Positions 7,597-14,364 of a stretch of DNA of 18,686 bases are shown here, piece by piece. Numbering within the stretch: the stretch's first letter is position 1; each line of letters starts with the position of its first letter. This DNA is from CBCXVS01 sp965178525. Its GTDB lineage: Bacteria > Tectomicrobia > Entotheonellia > Entotheonellales > Entotheonellaceae. Both the position numbers and the translations under genes were made by a program. The notes below the pieces were generated by a model. The model was not told the origin of the DNA, ran no database searches, and worked only from the letters and a program-made list of their open reading frames with translations. The stretch spans positions 1 to 18,686 of the forward strand of contig CBCXVS010000142.1 of assembly GCA_965178525.1 (NCBI GenBank), given 5' to 3'.

Positions 7597-8481
7597 TCAG
7601 AGCAACGCCACTCCGAGCCTAGTTTTTCCCGATCTCATTTTTTCCCCAGCGCAGGCAGCTTGACCTCGGGCCAGGCGGAAGCCAAGGAAGTCGACGCGGT
7701 GGCTAGGCACCGTCGCGAAGCGCTGAGCCGAACGGGCGAACCTGCCGTCGTCGAACCAGCAACCGCCACGTAGCACACGGAAGACGCCCTCAGTAGGCCC
7801 AGTCGGACCGGTCACCGTTTCGGTCGAATATTTGCCATCCCAATCCCGACACCACTCCCACACATTGCCATGCATCTGATACAAACCCCAGCTATTGCAC
7901 GGTAGCGTTTTCACAAGCACCGTCTCTTCCCGATACAGCCCTTCCTGGCCACCGGCGTAGGGATAGTTGCCATTGTAATTGACCTGCTCCGGCGTGATCT
8001 GCTTACCGAACCCAAACGGAGTCGTCGTTCCCGCCCGACAGGCGTATTCCCACTCCGCTTCCGTTGGCAGCCGAAACCCTTCGCCCGGCGTCATGACGTT
8101 GAGCCGTGCGATAAAATTTTGCACATCGTCCCAGCTCACTTGCTCGACTGGCCGCTCCTCGCCTTTGAAATGGCTCGGATTGTCATCCATCACCGCCTGC
8201 CAAAGTGCTTGCGTGCAGGTGGTATCGGCCAGCCAGAATCCACGGCTCAGAATCACCCGATGCGGCGTTTCATCTTCCCATCGCTCCGCTTCACTCTCCG
8301 GCGACCCCATCATAAACTCACCCGGCACGATCCAGCGCAACTGCTGCCGGACGCCGCGATAGCGAAAGGCCATGTACAGGCCATGCTCATCTTCCCCCCA
8401 ATCGCAGGCCCAGGGGGCTGGGAACTCGGCGGGAAAAATATGGCTGTATGCATAGTCGGGTTGGGCGGTGACAGCATCCAT
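7597..8481 (-). CDS. DGR target protein 1, FGE/SUMF1-fold (C-type-lectin-like) protein
   Basis: 294 aa from the ATG at 8481; a TTG 10 codons upstream is possible. The formylglycine-generating-enzyme fold covers nearly the whole protein: IVPGEFMMGSPESEAERWEDETPHRV, FWLADTTCTQALWQAVM, PVEQVSWDDVQNFI, FRLPTEAEWEYACRAGT, and GLYQMHGNVWEWCRDW. The last part, VLRGGCWFDDGRFARSAQRF onward, is variable repeat VR1. The catalytic cysteine pair expected there in true FGE is absent, and many DGR targets use this fold for binding, so I read it as a diversified binding protein. It is a close paralogue of FGE domain 2 at the DNA level, but lacks the vWA-like N-terminal part. It lies directly downstream of RT and TR. 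Confidence 0.9.
   Translation of the reverse strand: MDAVTAQPDYAYSHIFPAEFPAPWACDWGEDEHGLYMAFRYRGVRQQLRWIVPGEFMMGSPESEAERWEDETPHRVILSRGFWLADTTCTQALWQAVMDDNPSHFKGEERPVEQVSWDDVQNFIARLNVMTPGEGFRLPTEAEWEYACRAGTTTPFGFGKQITPEQVNYNGNYPYAGGQEGLYREETVLVKTLPCNSWGLYQMHGNVWEWCRDWDGKYSTETVTGPTGPTEGVFRVLRGGCWFDDGRFARSAQRFATVPSHRVDFLGFRLARGQAACAGEKMRSGKTRLGVALL
7660..7790 (-). repeat. DGR variable repeat 1 (VR1)
   Basis: 131-bp copy of the template repeat at the 3' end of target gene 1. By hand alignment in the coding direction there are about 23 differences from the TR, of which about 18 are at TR adenines. They turn TR Asn codons (AAC) into Phe, Asp, His and others. The end read last (encoding FLGFRLARGQ) is nearly invariant, as expected for the initiation-of-mutagenic-homology end. 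Confidence 0.92.
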
Positions 8482-8581
8482 GTTTACGGGTTCAATACAA
8501 GCCGGATACAAGGCGCACGCGGTAAGCTTTCGGCATGCTGCTGCATCCCCTGCTCACATACCGCGGGCCACTTGATTTTTG

Positions 8582-8630
8582 CCCCGTGACCGGGGACCGG
8601 ATGGCCGTCTGGTCAAGCCATGCCATCCGG
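8582..8630. other. two adjacent hairpins just downstream of the TR (possible DGR RNA spacer)
   Basis: Seen directly: CCCCG-TGAC-CGGGG at 8582-8595, and CCGGATGGC / GCCATCCGG (9-bp perfect arms, 16-nt loop) at 8597-8605 and 8622-8630. They begin 6 bp past the TR's 3' end in the transcript. In the Bordetella phage DGR, the RNA segment downstream of the TR binds RT and primes cDNA. A similar role here is inference. Confidence 0.5.
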
Positions 8631-8636
8631 CCATGT

Positions 8637-8767
8637 CTTGAGCTCGGGCTAGGCGGAAGCCAAGGTTGTCGTCGCGGTTGCTAGGCTCGTTCGCGTTGCG
8701 CTGAGCTGAACGGGCGTTCCTGCCGTCGTTGATCCAGCTACTGACACGCAGCACACGGTTGGCGCCC
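8637..8767 (-). repeat. DGR template repeat (TR)
   Basis: 131-bp noncoding repeat between the RT stop and target gene 1, homologous to both VRs. Read on the minus strand it is rich in AAC: its in-silico translation runs INDGRNARSAQRNANEPSN, with Asn wherever the VR proteins vary. Mismatches to VR1 and VR2 fall overwhelmingly on TR adenines, which is the signature of DGR mutagenic retrohoming. The intergenic stretch 8512-8852 otherwise holds only the hairpins described separately. Confidence 0.93.
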
Positions 8768-8852
8768 TTTTGCCGACAGCCACCCGGACATAGTGTAATG
8801 GAAGCGGCCGTTAGACGTCCAGCGCCGGATAGCGGCTCAGGTCCTGCCGGCG

Positions 8853-9818
8853 CTAGGCGGCGCTGTCGGCGGGCATGGTGATCGCGTGCACCGCGGCGTA
8901 AGCCTGCTGTAGCGCCAGCGCATCGATACGGCCCAAAGCGTAAGCCCGTTCCCAATCCCGGCGCAACTGCTGATAACGCCGCTGGCGACGGCGCGACAGC
9001 CGCAGTTGTCCCGGCGTGATGCGATAGCCGCAAAAGCTTGCGCCATGGACGCTGCGGTTGATCTGCACATTGGCTCTGACCGTCAGCAGACGCCGGTTGG
9101 CAGCATACGCGCACACCTGCGCCAGTGTTTCCCGCGCCCTGGCGCGGCTATCGCACCACCAGATCGTATCGTCCATGTAGCGCACCTGGGCGTAGGCCGG
9201 CAGGTCTTCGAGAATATAGCGGTCCAGCCCGTCCAGATAATAATTGGCGAAATGCTGTGAGGCCAAGGCGCCGATGGGCAGCCCCTTGCCCGGCGTCACC
9301 TCGTAACACGCGAGTATGCGTTGCAGCAAAGCCAGAAATGCCTGGCCCTTGAAACGCCGCTGCAACAGCCGCAACAGGCAGGCGTGATCAATCGTATCGA
9401 AATAATGCTGCATGTCGATTTTGACGTACCAGGGAAACCGGCGTAGATGGCGCTGCACCTGCCGCACGGCGGCGTGATTGCCCATGCCTTGGCGGCAGGC
9501 AAAGGTCGTGGGCGTCAAGGCCCGCTCCAGCACCGGGCCAGCGAAACGCGTGACGGCATGGTGAAAGATGCGGTCCTCGAAACAGGCGGCGTGGATGATA
9601 CGCGGTTTGGGATCGCGAATCGTCAATCGGCGGAAGCGGCCATACGGCGTGCGGCCAGCGCGGATATCGGCTGCGAGCTGGTTGATGTGGGCATCGAAGC
9701 GTTGAAAAAAGCGCCGGACATCATGCCGTGTCTGCTTGCCACGGGCAGCACGGTAGGTAGCGAGCGCGAGATTGTCGACGGCGGCAATGGCGTCCAGCAA
9801 AATCGCGACACGCTTCAT
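8853..9818 (-). CDS. diversity-generating retroelement reverse transcriptase
   Basis: 321 aa. Makes error-prone cDNA from the TR RNA, misincorporating opposite adenines. RT landmarks: FRRLTIRDPKPRIIHAACFEDRIFHHAV (motif 1 region), ACRQGMGNHAAV, motif A WYVKIDMQHYFDTID (Asp135), PIGALASQHFANYYLDGLD (residues 181-199), YMDDTIWW (catalytic YMDD 214-217), and ASFCGYRI. The IG-x-x-x-SQ form of the fourth motif is diagnostic of DGR RTs; retrons and group II introns carry QG-x-x-x-SP. Start and length are standard. Its ATG overlaps the HRDC stop (ATGA), so the two are translationally coupled. Ends in TAG, followed by the TR. Confidence 0.96.
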   Translation of the reverse strand: MKRVAILLDAIAAVDNLALATYRAARGKQTRHDVRRFFQRFDAHINQLAADIRAGRTPYGRFRRLTIRDPKPRIIHAACFEDRIFHHAVTRFAGPVLERALTPTTFACRQGMGNHAAVRQVQRHLRRFPWYVKIDMQHYFDTIDHACLLRLLQRRFKGQAFLALLQRILACYEVTPGKGLPIGALASQHFANYYLDGLDRYILEDLPAYAQVRYMDDTIWWCDSRARARETLAQVCAYAANRRLLTVRANVQINRSVHGASFCGYRITPGQLRLSRRRQRRYQQLRRDWERAYALGRIDALALQQAYAAVHAITMPADSAA

Positions 9819-10186
9819 GATCGCGCCGCCTCGCCGTTCTCTGCCACATCCGGTATCTTCTCCAGCGACAGCTTGAGAAACGCCTCGCCGTATTTTTCAA
9901 TCCGTGCGGCGCTAACGCCTTCGATCGCCGCCAAGGCCGCCTTCGACGTCACCCGCTTTTGCACCATGGCGGCAAGCTGACCGTTGTTAAACACTGCATA
10001 GGCGGGCACGCTTTCCTGCTCGGCCAATGTTTTGCGCAAATCGCGGAGCTTGGCGAACAGAGCAAAGTCCTTGTCGTTCAACACCTCGCGGTAATCGATA
10101 CGGCTTTTTCGCGTCGACGCTGGCCCCGTTTGCTTATGGACATAGCGCCCTTCGGGTGGGCTTTTCAATACCAGGCCCGTTATCAA
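9815..10186 (-). pseudogene. DGR accessory HRDC-domain protein, C-terminal fragment
   Basis: HRDC domains are a recognised DGR accessory class, replacing Avd in some lineages. The fragment has a basic linker (TRKSRIDYREVLNDKDF) and the HRDC helices (ALFAKLRDLRKTLAEQESVPAYAVFNNGQLAAMVQKR, AALAAIEGVSAARIEKYGEAFLKL). The first 17 codons of this reading frame (10135-10186) come from the end of an IS91-family element. The native gene continues upstream in the fragment at 11583-11739. It couples to RT by ATGA overlap. Expressed alone, it would be an HRDC domain lacking its N-terminal module. Confidence 0.85.
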
Positions 10187-10800
10187 GGTCCGGCTCGTTG
10201 TGCGGTTGACTCATATCTGCCTCGTTTGATTTCCTCGCCCTCGTCATAGATTACCCCGTAGGTCGGATTCCAGATGCGCCACAGCCCCATCTCACTCCGA
10301 CAATGCTCACAGATCAAGGGGTTGCGACCCGTACTCTTCTCATAACGTTGCTTGTAAGTCATCCGAGGGATGATCTTCACCGCACCCCTGAGCACCTCCT
10401 TCACCTTGCTCAGGGCCGCTTGAATCACCTCCTTCACCTTGGCAAACGTCTTGGTGGCCTGCACCCCGTAATACCGAATGCGCTTGAACCCTTTGGGCAT
10501 CGTGTGCGGGATCATCCGGCCAATAAACGTCATGACATCAATGGTTTCATGTTCGGTCCGGTCCGGTCTGTGAGACCGGTAGTGGTACGTCACCCGCTCA
10601 CCATCATAGCGGTCAATCCGTCTTACCGAGATCGGCGGACTCACCACATACTTGGCCACATAGCTCGCCAAACTCTGATACTGAGACGGCACTTCTCCCT
10701 TCTGCACGCGGCTCACCAAGCCGTCGGGATACTTCTTGAAACACCAATCCACCAGGTCCTTGATCGCATCGTTTGCCAAGGTACGTCTCAACATGTTCAT
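10183..10800 (-). pseudogene. IS91-family transposase, C-terminal part
   Basis: 205 aa in the same frame as the N-terminal part, separated from it by one amber codon and two further codons. It carries the Y2 signature (SLASYVAKYVVSPPI, with YVAKY giving the two catalytic tyrosines), then VTYHYRSH, FIGRMIPHTMPKGFKRIRYYG and a terminal CEHC zinc-type pair. The ATG at 10800 lies inside the domain, so it is not a native start. Translation from it would lack the HUH motif. Confidence 0.85.
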
Positions 10801-10806
10801 CAGATG

Positions 10807-11493
10807 CTACTGCCATTTGTGACGCAGCAGATCGTAAGGCAAAAAATTCAGATGTTCCCAGCTCCCGGCCTGATCATCGTAGCCCCCACTCGTGGCGATC
10901 ACAGGCAGATGGGGATGATATTGACCATTGCGCCCATGCGTGTAGATCACCTCAATATAGCCACCTCTGAGCGTCTTCCCCCTGACCTCGCTATAGAAAT
11001 CATCCAGGCACTGCGCCCCGCACCGCATCAACTCACTCAACAAGACCTCAGCGTTTTGGTAGAAAGGCGTACGGAACATGGCCGGGACGGTCAGGATGAT
11101 ATGTCGATAGATTACCCCCTCGTGGAGAACCTGGCTCACCTGGCTGACCCAGTTGTCGACGTAGACTTTGGCGCATCGCAAGCACAGAGACGATTTACAA
11201 CTCATGGAGACCAAAGGCTTACCTTGACCACATTGGAGGCAGCGGTATTCCATATAGCCGATCTTTTCGGGGTTACCACAGACGAGCATCTTGGCCACGA
11301 GGCTGTCATAGTAGGATGTTGGGTAGCGGGGATTGGCGTATTTAAACTCATCCCAGTGATCGGCACAGATCTGTTTGAAGACACTCCAGTGTCCGACGGA
11401 TGGCGCCATCATGGGGTCGCACCGAGTGAGGAGGATCAGATTGTTATGGTGAAGCGGTTTTACCACGATGGAGCCGCTTCGTCCACCCCTCAT
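10807..11493 (-). pseudogene. IS91-family transposase, N-terminal part
   Basis: 228 aa ending RHKWQ then TAG. The zinc-binding domain shows CLQCG…CKSSLCLRC. The HUH catalytic motif reads HPHLPVIA where the family has His-hydrophobic-His (HLH), so the second metal-ligand histidine is now proline. The stop codon and the HUH change each predict an inactive transposase. Confidence 0.87.
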
Positions 11494-11526
11494 CAGTCCT
11501 CACCCGGGAACCCTCACTTGGCTCGT

Positions 11527-11739
11527 TCATCCTTGAGAAATGGGGACTTCTGGGATCGGGAAAATGCACTTTCCTATACGATCAAGATAACACACGCACA
11601 AGGCCCAGTAGCTACGCTCCGCATCATGCACCAACTGTCTGTCCACGCTCACCACACGGTGCTCGGTACAAAACCGGTTCACCGCTTCTTGCGCCTCTTC
11701 CGGCGCGGTCGCCGGAATACTGAAAAAACGATATTTCAT
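11527..11739 (-). pseudogene. DGR accessory HRDC protein, N-terminal fragment
   Basis: Begins MKYRFFSIPATAPEEAQEAV, with AAGGAGAGGAG just upstream as ribosome binding site. It continues through NRFCTEHRVVSVDRQLVHDA and SYWALCVCYL. This beta-alpha-beta module is the usual N-terminus of HRDC-type DGR accessory proteins. After residue 52 (position 11583) the frame runs into IS DNA and stops at 11527. Joined to the C-terminal part it would give a 158-aa protein. It starts 31 bp after the FGE domain 2 stop, in the same operon. Confidence 0.8.
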
Positions 11740-11770
11740 GCTTGCTGCTCCTCTCCTTGGCCTGCGGCGC

Positions 11771-12739
11771 TTACTCGCTGGCGGCTTGACCTCGGGCCAG
11801 GCGGAAGCCAAGGAAGTCGACGCGGTCGCCAAGCTTGACCGCGTAGCGCTGAGCCGAACGGGCGTGCCTGCCGACGAAGATCCAGCTACCGCCACGCAGC
11901 ACACGGAGGGCGCCCTCCTCAGGACCAGGAGGGTCCGTCATGGCTCCCGCCGGATACCTGCCGTACCAATCCTGACACCACTCCCACACATTGCCATGCA
12001 TCTGATACAGGCCCCAGCTATTGCACGGCAGCGCTTTCACCGGCACGGTTTCCCCCCGATCCAACCCCCTTTGTCCCCCGGCATAGGGACGGTTGCCGTC
12101 ATAATTGACCTGCTCCGACGTGATCTGCTCGCCGAACCCAAATGGGGTCGTGGTTCCCGCTCGGCAGGCGTACTCCCATTCCGCTTCCGTGGGCAGCCGA
12201 AACCCTGGGTCTGACAGCAGCGCATTCAGCCGCTCGATAAAGCCTTGCACGTCGTCCCAGCTCACCGTTTCCACTGGCCTGTCCTCGCCCTGAAAACCAC
12301 TCGGATTGTCGCCCATCACCGCCTGCCACAGCGCCTGCGTGCAAGCCGTGTCCGCCAGCCAAAATCCACGGCTCAGAATCACCCGATGCTGCGTTTCGTT
12401 ATCGAACCGTTCCGCCTCGTGTTCCGGCGATCCCATGACAAACTCACCCGGCACGATCCAGCGCATACGGGTCTGCACGCCGCCAACGCTGAAATCCACG
12501 TAAAGCCCGTACGCATCGCGGCCGATGGCGTCCGCCCAGGCGGGCCGTTCGATGCTGTCGATGGTCAGTTCCTGGTAATCGGTAGATAGATGCAGGCGCC
12601 CGCTTGCAGGCAGCGGAATAGCATGGCCGAGCGGTTGTCCTGGCAGCGTGTCAGCCGCATGCTCCACCCCGCTTTGCCACCATTGCACAACCTGCGCAGC
12701 GGCGCAGACTTGCGCCAGGGGACTACCAAGGGTTTCCAA
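11771..12739 (-). CDS. DGR target protein 2, FGE-fold domain (probably C-terminal half of a larger protein)
   Basis: FGE/SUMF1 fold: MRWIVPGEFVMGSPEHEAERF, FWLADTACTQALWQAVMGDNP, ETVSWDDVQGFI, FRLPTEAEWEYACRAGTTTPFGFG, and LYQMHGNVWEWCQDWYGRY, then VR2 (VLRGGSWIFVGRHARSAQRY). It has no FGE-type catalytic cysteine pair in the VR. The nominal TTG start at 12739 lacks a usable ribosome binding site. The frame runs back unbroken to the TAG that ends the vWA-like gene at 12785, reading ALYLETDTPS right after it. I therefore think this domain was translated as the C-terminus of the vWA-like protein. The reading TAG as sense would give about 864 aa once the upstream frameshift is also corrected. Confidence 0.88.
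   Translation of the reverse strand: METLGSPLAQVCAAAQVVQWWQSGVEHAADTLPGQPLGHAIPLPASGRLHLSTDYQELTIDSIERPAWADAIGRDAYGLYVDFSVGGVQTRMRWIVPGEFVMGSPEHEAERFDNETQHRVILSRGFWLADTACTQALWQAVMGDNPSGFQGEDRPVETVSWDDVQGFIERLNALLSDPGFRLPTEAEWEYACRAGTTTPFGFGEQITSEQVNYDGNRPYAGGQRGLDRGETVPVKALPCNSWGLYQMHGNVWEWCQDWYGRYPAGAMTDPPGPEEGALRVLRGGSWIFVGRHARSAQRYAVKLGDRVDFLGFRLARGQAASE
11785..11915 (-). repeat. DGR variable repeat 2 (VR2)
   Basis: 131 bp, same length as the TR. About 21 differences from the TR by hand count, about 17 of them at TR adenines. The adenine sites that changed, and the bases they became, differ from VR1 at many positions, so the two VRs were mutagenised independently. Both VRs share two non-adenine differences from the TR, near the ends of the repeat, which may mark fixed homology differences. 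Confidence 0.92.
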
Positions 12740-12784
12740 TCCTGCACCGTGTTGACTAGGCGTGTCTGTCTCCAGATAGAGCGC

Positions 12785-13714
12785 CTAGCCACGCTGGCGC
12801 AGCGTGTAGGATTTGGGTTCGGGATCACGCGGTAGCAGCCAGCTTACCTGCCTCAGTTCCAAACCTAGCGGAAACCCAAGACGTTCATCTTGGCTCTGCT
12901 GTGCCGCCATCCAGACCGCAGCCAGCACCTCGTTTTGCCACATGCTAGCGTGTTGCCGCCGTTCCATGCGCTGCGTCCAGGCTTGCGCCGACAGCATCAG
13001 GGCGCCCTCTCGGGTACACAGGGTTTTGACCAGGCGCGCCAGATAACGCTGACTCTCCTCATCCGGTTCAGACGCATCCGTCAAATCCACCAACCGGGCG
13101 CGCTCTTCATGGCCGATAATGGGTGACAGATGCGCGTGATGAGCACGAATGAGCGCGGCAACTTGCTGGCGCAGAGCGGTGTCCGTGAGCTGCTTGAATC
13201 GATCTCGATAGTCGTCCGCGGCACCGTGATCGTAATAAAAAGCCAACGGCGTGGCGTGGACGTGCGGATGATTCCAGGCGGCGGCCTCGCTGCCGACGTC
13301 GGCCATGTGTGCGGGCAGCAGGTAACGCACGGCGCGCAGCAAGGCCGGTTCGACCCGGATGGCCGGAGCGAGCAAGGTCAGGAGCCATTCGGCGGCGGCA
13401 TCCCGTGCGGTCGCAGTCGGCATCGTTGGCCCTGGCAACGCCCGGTGGGGTGCGATGCGACGCGGCGGGCGGGCAGCGCGATCCCAACACACCGGGAAAA
13501 AGAGGCGGGTCAGCTCGCGGTCCCAGCAACGCGGCGGACATGGCATGAGCGCGACCGGCCGGCGACCGGCGCGGCGTAGGCGCACGCCCAGCCGCCGCCA
13601 CTGCCGGCAGCGCACATCGCTACTGTCGAGACAGCCCAAATCGCTGAGCACCAGCACCGGCGTGTCCGGCACCGGCCGACCTCGCGCCAGCCATGAGCCG
13701 TGTGCGTCCAACAA
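12785..13714 (-). CDS. vWA-like conflict-system protein, C-terminal part (frameshifted)
   Basis: Continuation of the protein that starts at 14364, in another frame. The first recognisable part (TPVLVLSDLGCLDSSDVRCRQW, then RPVALMPCPPRCWDREL) looks like the second half of a Rossmannoid vWA-type domain. A helical region follows (EPALLRAVRYLLPAHMADVGSEAAAWNHPHVHA, VAALIRAHHAHL, RRQHASMWQNEVLAAVWMA), ending LRQRG-TAG. The nominal TTG start at 13714 is an artefact of the frameshift near 13724-13726. With one extra C there, the combined gene is 526 aa to the TAG. It is probably the partner of the MoxR ATPase. Confidence 0.75.
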   Translation of the reverse strand: MLDAHGSWLARGRPVPDTPVLVLSDLGCLDSSDVRCRQWRRLGVRLRRAGRRPVALMPCPPRCWDRELTRLFFPVCWDRAARPPRRIAPHRALPGPTMPTATARDAAAEWLLTLLAPAIRVEPALLRAVRYLLPAHMADVGSEAAAWNHPHVHATPLAFYYDHGAADDYRDRFKQLTDTALRQQVAALIRAHHAHLSPIIGHEERARLVDLTDASEPDEESQRYLARLVKTLCTREGALMLSAQAWTQRMERRQHASMWQNEVLAAVWMAAQQSQDERLGFPLGLELRQVSWLLPRDPEPKSYTLRQRG

Positions 13715-14364
13715 CGTCCGCCAGGGTCGCCATCCGGCAGAGCCAGCAGCTCCACCCCCTGCGCGCCGCGGAGTTGTCGCAGACGCGCTAGCAGATCATT
13801 GCAATCGCTCCAAAACGGCAACAGCGGTTCCGCGTAATCGACCACGATCTGACACGCCGTGGCCCACCCCCGGCGCCGTTGGCGCGGCAAAGACGACAAC
13901 ATCTGCCCGCGGGCAAGGCGTGCCACAATACGGGGAATATCCGGCTTCTGTGTCGGCTGCTGCGCGCCGAGTGCGGTGTGTAGAAACGGCCACAATCGCG
14001 GCCAGGACATCAAGGGCGGGGCGGCTGGCGGCCCCGCTTGCGGGTTGGCGCGCAGCGCAGGGTCATCGTCGTGAAACGGCACAGCGTCCCGATACCAGGC
14101 CGGTTCATCGCGTTGCACTTCCTCAGGCTCTCGCTGCCGTTGCGCCACGACCCGGTAGAAACGGGCCTTGGGTGTGGCGGCCGGAGTCCGAGGTGGCACG
14201 GGGGGCGCGACCCCTGGCTCGTGGCGAGGGGGCGGTGGTGGCGGCGGTGGCGCTTCACGACGGACAAAACCCAGGACCTCGGCAAACGTGTCGATCTCTG
14301 CTGCACCGTATGCCCGCAGGCAGTCGAGGAACGCGGCGCGGCTGAGCTGGGTGCGGTGGTTCAT
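13510..14364 (-). CDS. vWA-like conflict-system protein, N-terminal part (frameshifted)
   Basis: Starts MNHRTQLSRAAFLDCLRAYG, followed by a polyproline linker (eight Pro near residue 40). It then leads to a basic segment (SSLPRQRRRGW) and a strand ACQIVVDYAEPLLPFWSDCNDLL. That strand sits where a vWA MIDAS (D-x-S-x-S) would be, but it lacks the serines, so I call it vWA-like and degenerate. Real coding in this frame ends near 13726; the Cys/Arg/Trp-rich tail to 13510 is out of frame. It overlaps the MoxR frame, and corrected MoxR would end at an ATGA with this start. Confidence 0.72.
   Translation of the reverse strand: MNHRTQLSRAAFLDCLRAYGAAEIDTFAEVLGFVRREAPPPPPPPPRHEPGVAPPVPPRTPAATPKARFYRVVAQRQREPEEVQRDEPAWYRDAVPFHDDDPALRANPQAGPPAAPPLMSWPRLWPFLHTALGAQQPTQKPDIPRIVARLARGQMLSSLPRQRRRGWATACQIVVDYAEPLLPFWSDCNDLLARLRQLRGAQGVELLALPDGDPGGRCWTHTAHGWREVGRCRTRRCWCSAIWAVSTVAMCAAGSGGGWACAYAAPVAGRSRSCHVRRVAGTAS

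Larger units (their letters stand above)
10135..11582 (-). mobile_element. IS91-family insertion sequence inside the HRDC gene
   Basis: About 1.45 kb containing a broken Y2 (HUH) transposase. The ends are inferred, not proven. Joining 11583 to 10134 fuses the two HRDC fragments in frame (…CYLE-QTGPAS…). The sequence CAAG, one of the tetranucleotides favoured by IS91-type elements, abuts the right end at 11583-11586. There is no target-site duplication, as expected for rolling-circle elements. A GGAAA/TTTCC stem lies near 11560-11575, and a GCCC/GGGC stem near 10145-10160. Confidence 0.75.

Noticed and set aside
7597..8481. True formylglycine-generating enzyme (sulfatase activation)
   Set aside because: The C-terminal segment lacks the catalytic cysteine pair and is a DGR variable repeat. 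No sulfatase gene is nearby.
8554..9114. 186-aa minus-strand open frame across the TR and RT 3' end
   Set aside because: It overlaps the RT in another frame, and the part over the TR is the Asn-rich template read in silico. It has no domain and no ribosome binding site. The region is the noncoding TR.
8853..9818. Retron or group II intron RT
   Set aside because: The fourth motif is IG-x-x-x-SQ, the DGR form. There is no maturase or endonuclease domain and no msr/msd structure, while TR/VR pairs are present.
10303..11838. 511-aa plus-strand open frame
   Set aside because: It is antisense to the IS91 transposase and HRDC fragment, which have clear domains on the minus strand. Composition is His/Leu/Arg-rich as expected of a shadow frame.
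12785..12787. Genome-wide recoding of TAG as an amino acid
   Set aside because: The RT gene also ends in TAG at the expected family length, so TAG works as a normal stop here. The two in-frame ambers more likely reflect mutation or error.
13359..14345. 328-aa plus-strand open frame
   Set aside because: Ala/Arg/Gly-rich antisense shadow of the high-GC vWA-like gene. No recognisable motif.
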